The position numbers were made by a program, and so were the translations under genes. DNA of 16,002 bases from VFZP01 sp043730365. Its GTDB lineage: Bacteria; Acidobacteriota; Terriglobia; Bryobacterales; Bryobacteraceae. Below the pieces are notes generated by a model. It worked only from the letters and a program-made list of their open reading frames with translations, had not been told where the DNA came from and made no database searches. Below are positions 1 through 7,700 of this stretch, piece after piece (position 1 is the first letter of the stretch; the number at the start of each line of letters is the position of its first letter). The stretch spans positions 1-16,002 of the forward strand of contig JAYTKJ010000304.1 of assembly GCA_043730365.1 (NCBI GenBank), read 5' to 3'.

Positions 1-1
1 T

Positions 2-1078
2 CAAGTGGTTGACCTGGGTAGCCTCGGCGGCGGATCCGGTGCCGCCACGGCGTTGAACTCCTCTGGTCTTGCCGTCGGCTGGGGGCTGACAGCTTCGCAA
101 TCGATCCAGGCTTTCCGGTCCAGTGGTGGCGGCGTGGCCCAGGCACTTGATCCGTTTACCCAGGGACGCGCGCAGGGTGTCAATGACTCCGGCCGAACGG
201 TCGGCGTACGCTTCGATGCCTACGGCAACGCGGAGGCCGTGAGTTGGTCGGCTGATGGTTTGTCGGTTTCGACGTTGGGTGGTGGCGTCAACTCGTATGC
301 GATGGCCATCAATGCGAACGGCGCCATCGTCGGTGCTGCCGATGGGCGGGCGGTTCGCTTCACAGACTCGGGGCCGGTGAGCATCGCCATGAGCGGAGCC
401 GCGTGGAGTTCGGCCAACGCCGTCAACTCAAACGGCGCGGTGGCGGGCACCGCCCAACTGACGAACGGAACGTTTCGCGCTTTCACGGCCGGATCCTCCA
501 GCGGTTCAACGGCCACGATGCTCGGCACGCTCGGCGGCGGCGCCAGCTATGGGCAGGCGATCAACTCAGCCGGTTCGGTAGCGGGCGGATCCACCACCGC
601 GCGCGGCTACCTGCACGCTTTTCTCTATTCCCGGGGGAAGCTTCAGGATCTTGGCACTCTGGCCGGTGGCAACAACTCCAGCGCCTATGGCGTCAATGAC
701 GCGGGCCAAGTGGTGGGATATTCGCAAGTCTCCGGCGGGGACTCCAGCGCATTTCTGTTTGAGAACGGCCAGATGCGGGACCTTAATCAGCTTATCGCCG
801 CCGACATTGGCTGGCGGCTGTCGGAAGCCAGCGCGATAAACAACAACGGGCAGATTGTGGGATTCGGAATGAAAGACGGGGTCCAACGCGCGTTCCGGCT
901 CGATCCCATCGCGGTCGCATTCGCCTCGTCGGCCCGCGTCGCGGTCGTGCAGGATATCAGTGCTCCCGCCCGCGATATCGCCGCTGCGGTCCCTGAACCC
1001 GGAACATTGTTCTCTCTCATTACGGCGGGTGCGGCGGGGATCGCTATCGCTAGCATCCGCCGCCGCTTCCGGCCGTGA
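2..1078 (+). CDS. HAF-repeat extracellular protein with PEP-CTERM sorting signal (5' end outside window)
   Basis: The reading frame is already open at the window edge (a CAA codon at 2-4), so the GTG at 5 is probably not the start and the gene is 5'-truncated here; 358 residues are visible. The protein is built of degenerate repeats in which a D-L-G-x-L-G-G-G type turn is followed by A-x-x-x-N-x-x-G-x-x-V-G, for example DLGSLGGG, LGTLGGG, DLGTLAGG, then ALNSSGLAVG and GVNDAGQVVG. This is the HAF repeat pattern known from secreted bacterial proteins and is predicted to form beta structure. The C-terminus is a textbook PEP-CTERM signal: VPEPGT, a hydrophobic stretch of about 18 residues, then a basic end (RRRFRP). 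In known systems this signal is processed by an exosortase, so the product is probably exported and anchored or released at the surface. The substrate and biological role cannot be read from the sequence. It converges with clpP, with 21 bp between the two stops. Confidence 0.85.
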   Translation, partial: QVVDLGSLGGGSGAATALNSSGLAVGWGLTASQSIQAFRSSGGGVAQALDPFTQGRAQGVNDSGRTVGVRFDAYGNAEAVSWSADGLSVSTLGGGVNSYAMAINANGAIVGAADGRAVRFTDSGPVSIAMSGAAWSSANAVNSNGAVAGTAQLTNGTFRAFTAGSSSGSTATMLGTLGGGASYGQAINSAGSVAGGSTTARGYLHAFLYSRGKLQDLGTLAGGNNSSAYGVNDAGQVVGYSQVSGGDSSAFLFENGQMRDLNQLIAADIGWRLSEASAINNNGQIVGFGMKDGVQRAFRLDPIAVAFASSARVAVVQDISAPARDIAAAVPEPGTLFSLITAGAAGIAIASIRRRFRP

Positions 1079-1099
1079 CCTGTAGGAGCAACCCGCTGC

Positions 1100-1744
1100 T
1101 TACGACGACTTTTGAGGTTGATCGGCGCGCGTCGCTACAACCTTGTCGATAATGCCGTAGGCCTTGGCCTGCTCAGCTTCAAGGATATAGTCCCGATCGA
1201 CGTCACGCGCCACACGTTCAAGCGGCTGCCCGCACGCATCCGCCAGGATGCCGTTCAGGACCTCGCGCATCCGCAGGATCTCCTTGGCGTAGATGTCAAT
1301 GTCGGACGCCTGTCCGCCCAGTCCGCTCATTGACGGCTGGTGAATCAGGATCCGGGCATGTGGCAGCGCAAAACGCTTGCCCTTGGTGCCGCTGGCCAGC
1401 AACACGGCGCCCATGGAAGCGGCCTGTCCCACGCAATAGGTCACGATATCGGGCTCCACCAGGTTCATCGTGTCCAGAATCGCCAACCCGGCCGTGATGG
1501 ACCCACCGGGAGAATTAATGTACAGCGAGATGTCCTTCTCCGGATCCTCGGCGGCCAGAAATAGCATCTGGGCAATGATCAGATTGGCAACGTTGTCGTC
1601 GATCGGCATGCCAAGGAAGATGATGTGTTCCTTGAGGAGGCGCGAATAGATATCGAACGAGCGTTCGCCCCGCGCGGTCTGCTCCACCACCATCGGCACC
1701 AGAAAGTTCTGCGGCTGCGGCGGCGTCCAAACAGGTTTGCTCAC
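1100..1744 (-). CDS. clpP: ATP-dependent Clp protease proteolytic subunit ClpP
   Basis: Serine peptidase subunit of the cytosolic Clp protease, which degrades unfolded or tagged proteins with a ClpX- or ClpA-type ATPase. The GTG at 1744 is chosen as start (214 aa) because AAGGAG lies at 1751-1756 (minus strand) with 6-nt spacing; an in-frame ATG at 1789 would add 15 residues but has no such site. Counting from the GTG start, the catalytic triad is visible as Ser110 in GQAASMGA, His135 in ILIHQP and Asp181 in ARDVDRD. The INSPGGS strand and the YGIID end are also typical. Length is normal for the family. In many bacteria clpP sits between tig and clpX; here neither is adjacent, so this is an orphan copy, perhaps one of several paralogues as in many acidobacteria (inference). 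A small GC-rich inverted repeat (GGGCC/GGCCC, about 1766-1780) lies just upstream of the ribosome-binding site. Confidence 0.95.
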   Translation of the reverse strand: MSKPVWTPPQPQNFLVPMVVEQTARGERSFDIYSRLLKEHIIFLGMPIDDNVANLIIAQMLFLAAEDPEKDISLYINSPGGSITAGLAILDTMNLVEPDIVTYCVGQAASMGAVLLASGTKGKRFALPHARILIHQPSMSGLGGQASDIDIYAKEILRMREVLNGILADACGQPLERVARDVDRDYILEAEQAKAYGIIDKVVATRADQPQKSS

Positions 1745-1870
1745 GAAGTTCTCCTTCACTAAACAGGGCCCACTCGGCCCAATAACCATGATAGATGACG
1801 GAGGCGGGGCCCGTCCGGCTGGCGGCGCAGGCGGGCAGGGATCGAGATGAGATCGTCAATAGTTTTCGAA

Positions 1871-1899
1871 TTGACGCTGTACGCGAAACATAGTATGTT
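1871..1899 (+). promoter_or_regulatory. Sigma-70-type promoter of higBA
   Basis: TTGACG at 1871-1876 and TATGTT at 1894-1899 are separated by exactly 17 bp, a near-consensus housekeeping promoter. The expected transcription start (6-8 nt past the -10) falls at about 1906-1908, on the HigB start codon, so no leader with a ribosome-binding site is possible from this promoter. Confidence 0.75.
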
Positions 1900-1906
1900 T
1901 AGCGTA
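1880..1906. promoter_or_regulatory. 27-bp dyad operator overlapping the higBA -10 box
   Basis: A near-perfect inverted repeat is centred on G1893. The core is AAACATA-G-TATGTTT (1886-1900), flanked by one mismatch on each side and then TACGC (1880-1884) opposite GCGTA (1902-1906); 12 of 13 base pairs match. It covers the spacer end, the whole -10 hexamer and the predicted transcription start. Autorepression by HigA-type antitoxins through such palindromes is well known, so this is the likely HigA (or HigBA complex) binding site. The position is seen directly; the binding protein is inferred. Confidence 0.75.
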
Positions 1907-1907
1907 G

Positions 1908-2186
1908 ATGATTCGCTCGTTCCGATGTCAGGAAACTCGGGCGATCCACGAAGGATTCGGAAGTCGAACGTTTCGCGAAATTGAACGGCAGGCTCGCAAA
2001 CGGCTCCGTTGGTTGGATGCGGCAACCAGCCTTGCCGATCTGGGCGCCATACGCGGCAATCGGCTCGAGGCGCTCCGGCGTGACCGGGCCGGCCAATACA
2101 GCATTCGAATCAATGACCGCTGGCGGATCTGTTTTGTCTGGCACGAAGGGAAGGCGGACGGCGTCGAAATCGTCGACTATCATTAG
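1908..2186 (+). CDS. higB: HigB-type toxin (RelE/ParE fold)
   Basis: A 92-residue protein of the HigB/GraT branch of the RelE superfamily, ribosome-dependent mRNA endonucleases that block translation until neutralised by the antitoxin. The start MIRSFRC, the central basic helix region KRLRWLDAATSLADL, the segment GNRLEALRRDRAGQYSIRIN and the C-terminal strand RWRICFVW are all family signatures; the size is typical. The ATG at 1908 is supported because the family normally begins with M-I-x-S-F and because the promoter leaves no room for an earlier start. There is no Shine-Dalgarno sequence upstream, which fits a leaderless message. It is followed by higA after 12 bp, in the toxin-first order characteristic of higBA. 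Confidence 0.93.
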   Translation: MIRSFRCQETRAIHEGFGSRTFREIERQARKRLRWLDAATSLADLGAIRGNRLEALRRDRAGQYSIRINDRWRICFVWHEGKADGVEIVDYH

Positions 2187-2198
2187 CGAGGAATAATC

Positions 2199-2501
2199 AT
2201 GGCTCAAGGAAAAAGACTGCCGCCTATCCATCCCGGCGAATTGCTGGGCGACGAACTAACCGAAATCGGAGTCAGCTTGAACGAACTGGGCCGGGCCCTG
2301 CGGGTTCCGATGAACCGGATCAGCGCCATTGTCAACGGAAAGAGGGCGATCACCGTCGACACGGCAATGCGGCTGGCGCGCTATTTTGGCACCTCGTCCC
2401 AGTATTGGTTGAATCTTCAGATCGCCTATGACCTCGAGGTGGCCGACCGGGAGATCCGGAAGAAGATTGAGAAAGAAGTGCTGCCGCGCAACGCCGCCTG
2501 A
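2199..2501 (+). CDS. higA: HigA-type antitoxin (XRE helix-turn-helix)
   Basis: A 100-residue antitoxin that neutralises HigB and probably represses the operon through the dyad at 1880-1906. The N-terminus PIHPGELLGDEL is the family hallmark. A helix-turn-helix occupies about residues 26-60 (SLNELGRALRVPMNRISAI, then VNGKRAITVDTAMRLARYFG), followed by SSQYWLNLQ and a charged C-terminal helix. The ATG at 2199 is preceded by GAGGA at the usual distance, 12 bp after the higB stop, so the two genes are translated from one message and only the antitoxin has its own ribosome-binding site. The stop codon ends at 2501, one base before the 68-bp sialidase-derived repeat begins, so a recombination junction abuts this gene. 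Confidence 0.93.
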   Translation: MAQGKRLPPIHPGELLGDELTEIGVSLNELGRALRVPMNRISAIVNGKRAITVDTAMRLARYFGTSSQYWLNLQIAYDLEVADREIRKKIEKEVLPRNAA

Positions 2502-2569
2502 GCGGTTACCGAGCGGGGATCGCCGTCCCGGCCGGTTCGAGAAACTCGCGATTGATTCGCGTGAACGTC
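2502..2569. repeat. 68-bp direct repeat, copy A (sialidase 3'-end scar)
   Basis: These 68 bases match 3542-3609 with three mismatches and no gaps; similarity stops abruptly on both sides. The other copy is the last 20 codons, stop and a few following bases of the intact sialidase gene. This copy sits directly after the higA stop codon and has the same orientation, so it is a detached tail of a sialidase gene rather than a regulatory element. Confidence 0.9.
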
Positions 2570-2673
2570 CATGGCGCGCGTACCAGCAAATTCCCGGTGA
2601 ACGATTGCCGGACATTGCTCCAATTCACCAATTGGACCCGAGGGTCCTGCCGGATCGGCAACGGAACTTGCAT
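2506..2673 (-). pseudogene. Chimeric 55-codon frame ending in the sialidase tail
   Basis: A small open frame starts at an ATG (2673-2671) and runs into copy A of the 68-bp repeat in the same frame as the real sialidase, ending TFTRINREFLEP...AIPAR and stop. Its first 34 or so residues (MQVPLPIRQDPRVQL, then VNWSNVRQSF) are unrelated to the intact sialidase next door. No ribosome-binding site is evident. It could be the tail of a diverged sialidase paralogue whose body has been lost, or an accidental fusion. Expression is unsupported, hence the pseudogene label. Confidence 0.4.
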
Positions 2674-2693
2674 AGCTGGCCATCACCCGCGCC

Positions 2694-3017
2694 AAGAATG
2701 ACGAAGCCTTTCTCGTGGTGCCGGCGGTACAGTACGTCCAAGTCCGGTCATCTCCTTGCGGCAGGGTGTGGCACCAGGTGGCCCAGAAATTCACCAGCCA
2801 ACTTTGCCTTTAAGCTCCCGCAGTTGCCAACTCTTCCCGCTAAGTCGACGAGCGTGAAATCCGCCTGCGCGCGGGCCCGGTCGACAGTCTCCAAATGGGC
2901 GATAGCGGCCGCATATGCGGCGTCGTCCAGCGTCACCGGAATACCTTCATAGCGGGCAATCTGGGCCAGTGTGAGATAGGGAGAGTCGGGCTCGCCCTTT
3001 GGGTTGCGGGGCGGTGG
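2694..3017 (-). pseudogene. Decayed TlpA/ResA-like thioredoxin-domain gene
   Basis: Read on the minus strand with frame changes, this region spells a thioredoxin-like protein. About 50 in-frame residues come first (including LTLAQIARYEGIPVTLDD and ADFTLVDLAG), then WQLRELKGKV in a second frame, VNFWATWC (about 2771-2794) in a third, CRKEM (2749-2763) in a fourth, and LDVLYRR...EKGFVIL (about 2694-2742) after another shift. The order matches TlpA-type thiol-disulfide proteins, whose active site is normally W-C-x-x-C. Here one extra base lies between the two active-site cysteines, one base is missing before WQLRE, one is missing before VNFWATWC, and one is extra after CRKEM. With at least four frameshifts it cannot be functional. 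No intact copy is present in the window. Confidence 0.7.
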
Positions 3018-3040
3018 TCAGGTGCTTCGGCGCGAAGTGG

Positions 3041-3282
3041 TCCGGCGCGGTCGATGGGATGCCCGGTTTTTTGAATGATTCCGGCCAGGGCTCGCAACGC
3101 TTCATTGACTTCAACGGCGCTGGGAAACATGGCAGCTACATCTGGCTCGAGCACCACAACGTTGCTGCCCGCCGCGTAGCGGGCCGCGAACTTATTGGGC
3201 TTCGCACCACTGAAATCATACTCCGGAAGAATCTCGTCGATATCAACTTTGCTCGCCTTTCTTTAGTGGGAAGTTTCTTCAT
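3041..3282 (-). pseudogene. Frameshifted antitoxin relic partnered with BrnT-like toxin
   Basis: The ATG at 3282 begins MKKLPTKER and overlaps the end of the toxin relic. A one-base shift then moves the conserved part into another frame: ASKVDIDEILPEYDFSG, AKPNKFAARYAAGSN, VVVLEPDVAAMFPSA and VNEALRALAGII. This E-Y-D-F-S-x-A-x-x-N-K-F-A pattern and the DVAxxFP-x-x-x-x-VNEALR tail are typical of small antitoxins paired with various toxins. The conserved frame has a TAA just upstream and no start codon before the GTG pair at 3157, so the intact antitoxin cannot be made. Beyond about 3041 the frame runs on to 2933 but no longer looks conserved and overlaps the thioredoxin relic. Confidence 0.65.
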
Positions 3283-3480
3283 AATATTTCCGTTCTCGCC
3301 GAGTTGCCTCGCGTGCGCTGATTAGACGAATCGTTTCTCCCCGTTCCACGTACATGACAGCCAGCAATGTTCTCCTCAATGAAACTCCTAGCAGTACGTA
3401 GCGCTCTTCCTCGACGGAATGCCTGGGGTCTTGCTGGATGCGGCCAAGAGGATCGGCAAACACGGCAGTGGCCTCGGATC
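3263..3480 (-). pseudogene. BrnT-like toxin relic (N-terminus lost)
   Basis: The C-terminal two thirds of a BrnT-type (COG2929, RelE-like fold) toxin is clear: EATAVFADPLGRIQQDPRHS, EEERYVLLGVSL, then MYVERGETIRLISAREA and TRRERKYYEE. Intact family members are about 90 residues and start with a W-D-x-x-K...KHGV segment. Here that segment is missing; a PGVD sequence is present but in a different frame from the EATAVF that should follow, indicating a one-base deletion near 3476. Only a GTG at 3463 could start the remaining frame, giving 66 residues. The last codons overlap the ATG of the antitoxin relic, the usual BrnT-antitoxin arrangement. I judge it inactive, but a truncated product cannot be excluded. 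Confidence 0.65.
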
Positions 3481-3541
3481 CACACCGGGTTGGAACTGCT
3501 CATCTGACGACCCTTGCCACCTGCAAGTCGTAAAAGATCGC

Positions 3542-3609
3542 GCGGTTACCGAGCGGGGATGGCCGTGCCGGCCGGTTCGAGAAATTCGCGATTGATTCGC
3601 GTGAACGTC
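3542..3609. repeat. 68-bp direct repeat, copy B (inside the intact sialidase 3' end)
   Basis: Partner of 2502-2569 (65 of 68 positions identical, same orientation). It covers the last 20 codons and stop of the intact sialidase gene plus 4 bases downstream. The two copies bracket the roughly 970-bp interval that holds the thioredoxin and BrnT/antitoxin relics. Confidence 0.9.
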
Positions 3610-4697
3610 ACAAACTGATACCCGTCGCTCACGCCGCGCTCCCAGATGATGCCCGCCGTTCCGTCGTCTAGCATCGTCAAATCCGAATAGGCCGCCGGAC
3701 CGCCGTAGATCGTCTTTTCGTTGGCCCACGTCTGCCCTTCGTCGTAGCTCACGCGCACCACCAGATGCCGCCGTCCGGGGCCCAGCAAGCCGGACCACAG
3801 GAGCCGGTTGGGCGAGAAGCGCTCGATGCCGGTGGCGATGGTGGTCTCCTTGTGGCCGGGTTGCGGGCGTGACCACGTGACGCCGCCATCCTGGCTGATC
3901 ATCTGCCAACGGTGTTCTCCCCCGCCCTGGCGCGCGTCCATCAGAATCGAACCGTCGGCGAGTTCGACGAGTTGATTCTCGTTGGTGAAGGCCAGCACGG
4001 GCTCACCGCGCTTCCAGGTCTCGCCTTTGTCATCGCTATACAGCGGGTATGAACGCATGGCGTTCATCGCGCCGCTGAACGAGCCAGCCTGGCCCATCAC
4101 CATATAGGCGTCGAACTTCATGGCCGAAGGCACCATCAGCCGGCCCGAGCGAGTTTGAATGGCGCCGCCCGGCCCGAGAAACACCGCGCCCCAATGGTCA
4201 AAGTCGCGAGCGCCGCGGGTGAGATCGCGCGGCGCGCTCCACGTCTTGCCGTGATCGTCGCTGGTGCGTGCCCACACCTGATTGTTCGTTGTGCCGGGGC
4301 GCGAGGTTTCGGTGCCGTGGCCAGGCTCCCATCGGTTGTAGAAAATCCACAGGCGCTTGTTTGAGCGGTCCAGCAGAGGCGTGGGATTGGAGGCCGCCCA
4401 CTTCTCGCCGGGATTGTCGAGCACCGCCATCGGACCCCACGAGTTGCCGCGATCCGTGCTGCGCCGGGTTACGAGATCGATGTCGCCGTAGCCCGGGTCA
4501 CCGCGGTTATCTTTACGCGCCTCGGCGAACACGGTCAGCGATCCGTCAGCCGCCGTGACAATCGTCGGAATCCGGTAGCTGTGGTAGCCGCCTTCGCCCG
4601 CCTTGAACACGTCGGTGTGCTCGATCAACGGCTGCTGGGCGAACGCGCCGGCGGCCGCGAGCGAAAGGAGGAGAGCGAGGTAGCTTGTCAATCGCAT
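3546..4697 (-). CDS. Secreted exo-alpha-sialidase (BNR/Asp-box, GH33-like)
   Basis: A 383-residue six-bladed propeller glycoside hydrolase expected to release terminal sialic acid or related sugars outside the cytoplasm. A signal peptide (MRLTSYLALLLSLAAAGAFA, residues 1-20) is followed by the sialidase YRIP motif (41-44, Arg42 of the arginine triad) and FAEAR (57-61). Five Asp boxes (S-x-D-x-G-x-T/S-W) occur at 80-87, 146-153, 221-228, 268-275 and 317-324. Catalytic-type residues are visible: Glu245 in LVELADG, Arg256 in MDAR, Arg309 or Arg310, and Tyr337 in AAYSDL, the likely nucleophile; an Asp cluster at 67-74 probably includes the acid/base. The gene starts 33 bp after the stop of the upstream TonB-type receptor on the same strand, so the two are likely co-transcribed. 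Fragments of close copies lie at 2502-2569 and 8134-8578. Real substrate specificity is unknown; many such acidobacterial enzymes are annotated from the fold alone. Confidence 0.9.
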   Translation of the reverse strand: MRLTSYLALLLSLAAAGAFAQQPLIEHTDVFKAGEGGYHSYRIPTIVTAADGSLTVFAEARKDNRGDPGYGDIDLVTRRSTDRGNSWGPMAVLDNPGEKWAASNPTPLLDRSNKRLWIFYNRWEPGHGTETSRPGTTNNQVWARTSDDHGKTWSAPRDLTRGARDFDHWGAVFLGPGGAIQTRSGRLMVPSAMKFDAYMVMGQAGSFSGAMNAMRSYPLYSDDKGETWKRGEPVLAFTNENQLVELADGSILMDARQGGGEHRWQMISQDGGVTWSRPQPGHKETTIATGIERFSPNRLLWSGLLGPGRRHLVVRVSYDEGQTWANEKTIYGGPAAYSDLTMLDDGTAGIIWERGVSDGYQFVTFTRINREFLEPAGTAIPAR

Positions 4698-4730
4698 CGT
4701 GCCTGACAGTTATACCAGAGATCGACCCCT

Positions 4731-7700
4731 TCAGAACGACAGCTTCATGCCCAATTGAACGATGCGTTGGTTATCGTCCACCACGGCCGTGATGCGCCCA
4801 AACTGCGCCGAAGCCGCGTTGTTGTTCGGCAGGCGGAAATTGGGATTGTTGAACACGTTGAAGAATTCGGCGCGGAACTGCAGTTGGAAGCGCTCGGTGA
4901 TAGCCGTGTCCTTGATTAGGCCCATGTCGGCGTTGAAGAACTTTGGCCCGCGAATGACGTTGCGCCCGGAATTGCCGAAAGTGCCCACCGTGTTGGCCGT
5001 GAACAGCGAGGTATCGAACCACTTGAACACCTGATCGTTGCGCGACCGCCCGCTGAGCGCCGCGTTGCCGCCGAGGAAGTCGGCCAAGTCGCCGTTGACG
5101 GCGCTGAACGAGTTGTCGCGGCCACTGGCTACCGAGAACGGAAACCCGCTTTGCCAAACCACGATTCCGTTCAACTGCCAGCCGTGCAGCAGGCGCCGCG
5201 CCGCCCCCGACGAGACGTTGGCGTTGGGAACGGCCCAGATATTGGAGAACTTGAAGTTATGCTCGATGTCCTCCACGGCCAGGCTGCGGTATGCGCGCCG
5301 GTTGAACGGGTTGATGTTGTTGAGGTCGTCAATCGTTCGCGACCACGCATAGTTGGTCAGAATCGAGTAGCCCCGCCCAAAGCGCTTCTCCACGTTCCAT
5401 TGCAAGGAGTGGAAGGCGGTACTGGCGCCCGAATCGGTGCGGCTAACGCGTCCGAAGTTAGGATAAACTCGCCGTTGCTGCGTGTTCCCGACGGTAGCGC
5501 CCGGAGCGAAGATGGCCGGATTCTCGTCAAGCGTGACCTGCTGGAAAGTGCCTTTGTTACCGAGATAAGCGAGTCCGCCCACCCAGTCTTTACCGAATTG
5601 CCGCTCCAGACGAAGGCTCCAGGTCAGCAGTTGTGGAACCCGGTAGTCGCGCGTAAAGTAGGCCCGGATGTCGTTGATGGGAGCGAACACGAACTCCGGT
5701 CCGGGCACGCGCGGCCCGAAGTTGGCGGGGAACGGATTGGCGAGACCCTTGCTGCCGTAGGCGTCTTCGAACGCCAGGTCCTGCAGACTGAAGGTACCGG
5801 CAAAAGGAGCGATGTTGGTGTAAGGGTTGAAATTGCTGGTCTGAATCGGCGTATAGTATGCGCCGACTCCGCCTCGCAGGCTGGTCTTGCCATCGTCGGT
5901 GAGCCGGTAGGCGAAGCCGAGGCGCGGACCAACGTTGCCGACGTTAGCATCGTGCCCGGCCACCGGGCAGTTGTTGTCGCCGCCGTAGAGCATTCCTACG
6001 GGCGCGTTCGGATAGCGCTTGGACCGCTGCCCGCCGCCGGGCTGGAAACACACGACGCGGCCTTCGCGGTCATACGGGGCCCAGTAAGGATCCCATCGCA
6101 CGCCCAGGTTCAGGGAGAGGCGCTTGGACACCCGCCAATTGTCCTGCAGGAAGAAGCCCCAGCGAACGCCCTTCAAATACTTGAACTCGCCCCCTCCCTG
6201 GGTGAACGCGGACGCCCGCCCGAACATGAAGTCCGACAGGCCGTTCCCCGACAACTGGCCATTGAAGGTGAAATTGCCCATCATCTGAAAGCTGTTGGAG
6301 ATATGATTGGTCACCCGCACGGCTTCGCCGCCGAAACGCAACTCGTGCGCGCCTTTGATCTTGGTGGCTACTTCGCGAACCGTGAAGTCGCCGCGATCGA
6401 AGTCGCCTTTATGGGAGGTGCCGATCGAGAATCCGTCCGTGACGCTTAGGTTGAGCGAGGGCGGAAACTTGAGCTCGGAGTCCTGCGGACCAAGCAGTTT
6501 GGACCCCGCGTCGCGGAAGCTGAATGGCGCGCCCGACAGAGACCCGCCGCGCTGACGGTTGAGCCCGAAGGTGGACGTGAGCAGGAACGTGGGCGACATC
6601 GCAAAGGTGTGATTGACGGAGATGTTCTGCAGGCGAACGGCGTTGCCGCTACGCGCGGCCAGGACGTTCACTTTGTCGATGCCCGCCGGGAAGTCGAAAT
6701 CGGTGAAGTAGTAGCGCCCGTTGAGCTGATGGCGGCCACTGGTGTAGTCCACCTTCGGCATGAACTGGTTTTCGGTTTGCTGCACCGGGAATCCGGCAAA
6801 GGTTACTTGGCCGGCGGGGCCGTTGGGCAGCGGGATGAAGTCGAGAAAATATTTCGACACCGGGTTCAGCCGGCTGGCGGGAATGAGGTTGCCCGGCACG
6901 GCTTGCCTGGAGACGGGGTCAACGAGTTGGCGCGGCAGGAGCGCTGAAAAATCGCCGCGGCGCTGCTCGGCCGTAGGCACGAATCGAATGATCCCGGCCG
7001 GTGTGTTCCGCAGCCGAGTCCCCTGAAACGTGCCGAAGAAGAAAAGCTTCTGCTTGACGATCGGGCCGCCGATCGCACCGCCGAACTGGTTGCGCTTTAA
7101 ACTATCCTGAACGGGCGCGAAGAACTGGCGCGAGTTCATGGCGCCGTTGCGAATGAAGTGGAACCACGATCCGTGCAGATCGTTGGTGCCCGAGCGCGAA
7201 ACGATGTTCACCACCCCGCCGGCTGCGTTGCCGTACTCGGCCGAGAAGTTGGAGGACTGCAGATTGAACTCTTGCACCGAATCCGGATTCGGGAACGGGA
7301 GACCCGCGTTGAGGTAAGTGTCGTTGTGCGAGGTCCCGTCGAGTTGGAAGTTGACCTGCGCCAGACCGGCGCCATTGACACCCGCCGTCTCCTGCCCCGG
7401 GTAGACGCCGCCGTGGCCGCAGATGCGGCACGCGTTGCGCCCCAAGTCCACCGTGCCCGCCGCCAGATAGATCAATCGTTCCGGGCGCCGGCCCTGCAGC
7501 GGAAGTTCGCGGATCTGGCGTTGCTCCACCACTTGGCCGCCCACGGCCGAGCGCGTGGCAATTAACTCAAGTGACGATTCCACGTTCACCTGTTCGGACA
7601 CTTGACCAACGGTCAGGGTGACGTTTTGCGTAGCCATCTGGTCTACGGTGAGCCGGATCCCGGTCTGGGTGAACGTGCCAAATCCCTGCTTTTCGACCCG

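Noticed and set aside
2570..3541. Possible insertion sequence between the 68-bp direct repeats
   Set aside because: No transposase fragments or terminal inverted repeats were found; the repeats are gene tails, far longer than a target-site duplication.
3480..3545. Possible C-terminal thioredoxin-fold piece (frame reading IFYDLQVARVV) upstream of the BrnT relic
   Set aside because: Only about ten residues vaguely resemble the end of TlpA-type proteins; too short and in the wrong order relative to the other relic pieces.
5151..6449. A 432-codon open frame on the plus strand antisense to the receptor gene
   Set aside because: It has no recognisable domain and lies wholly opposite a receptor with clear signal peptide, plug and barrel; long antisense frames are common in GC-rich DNA.
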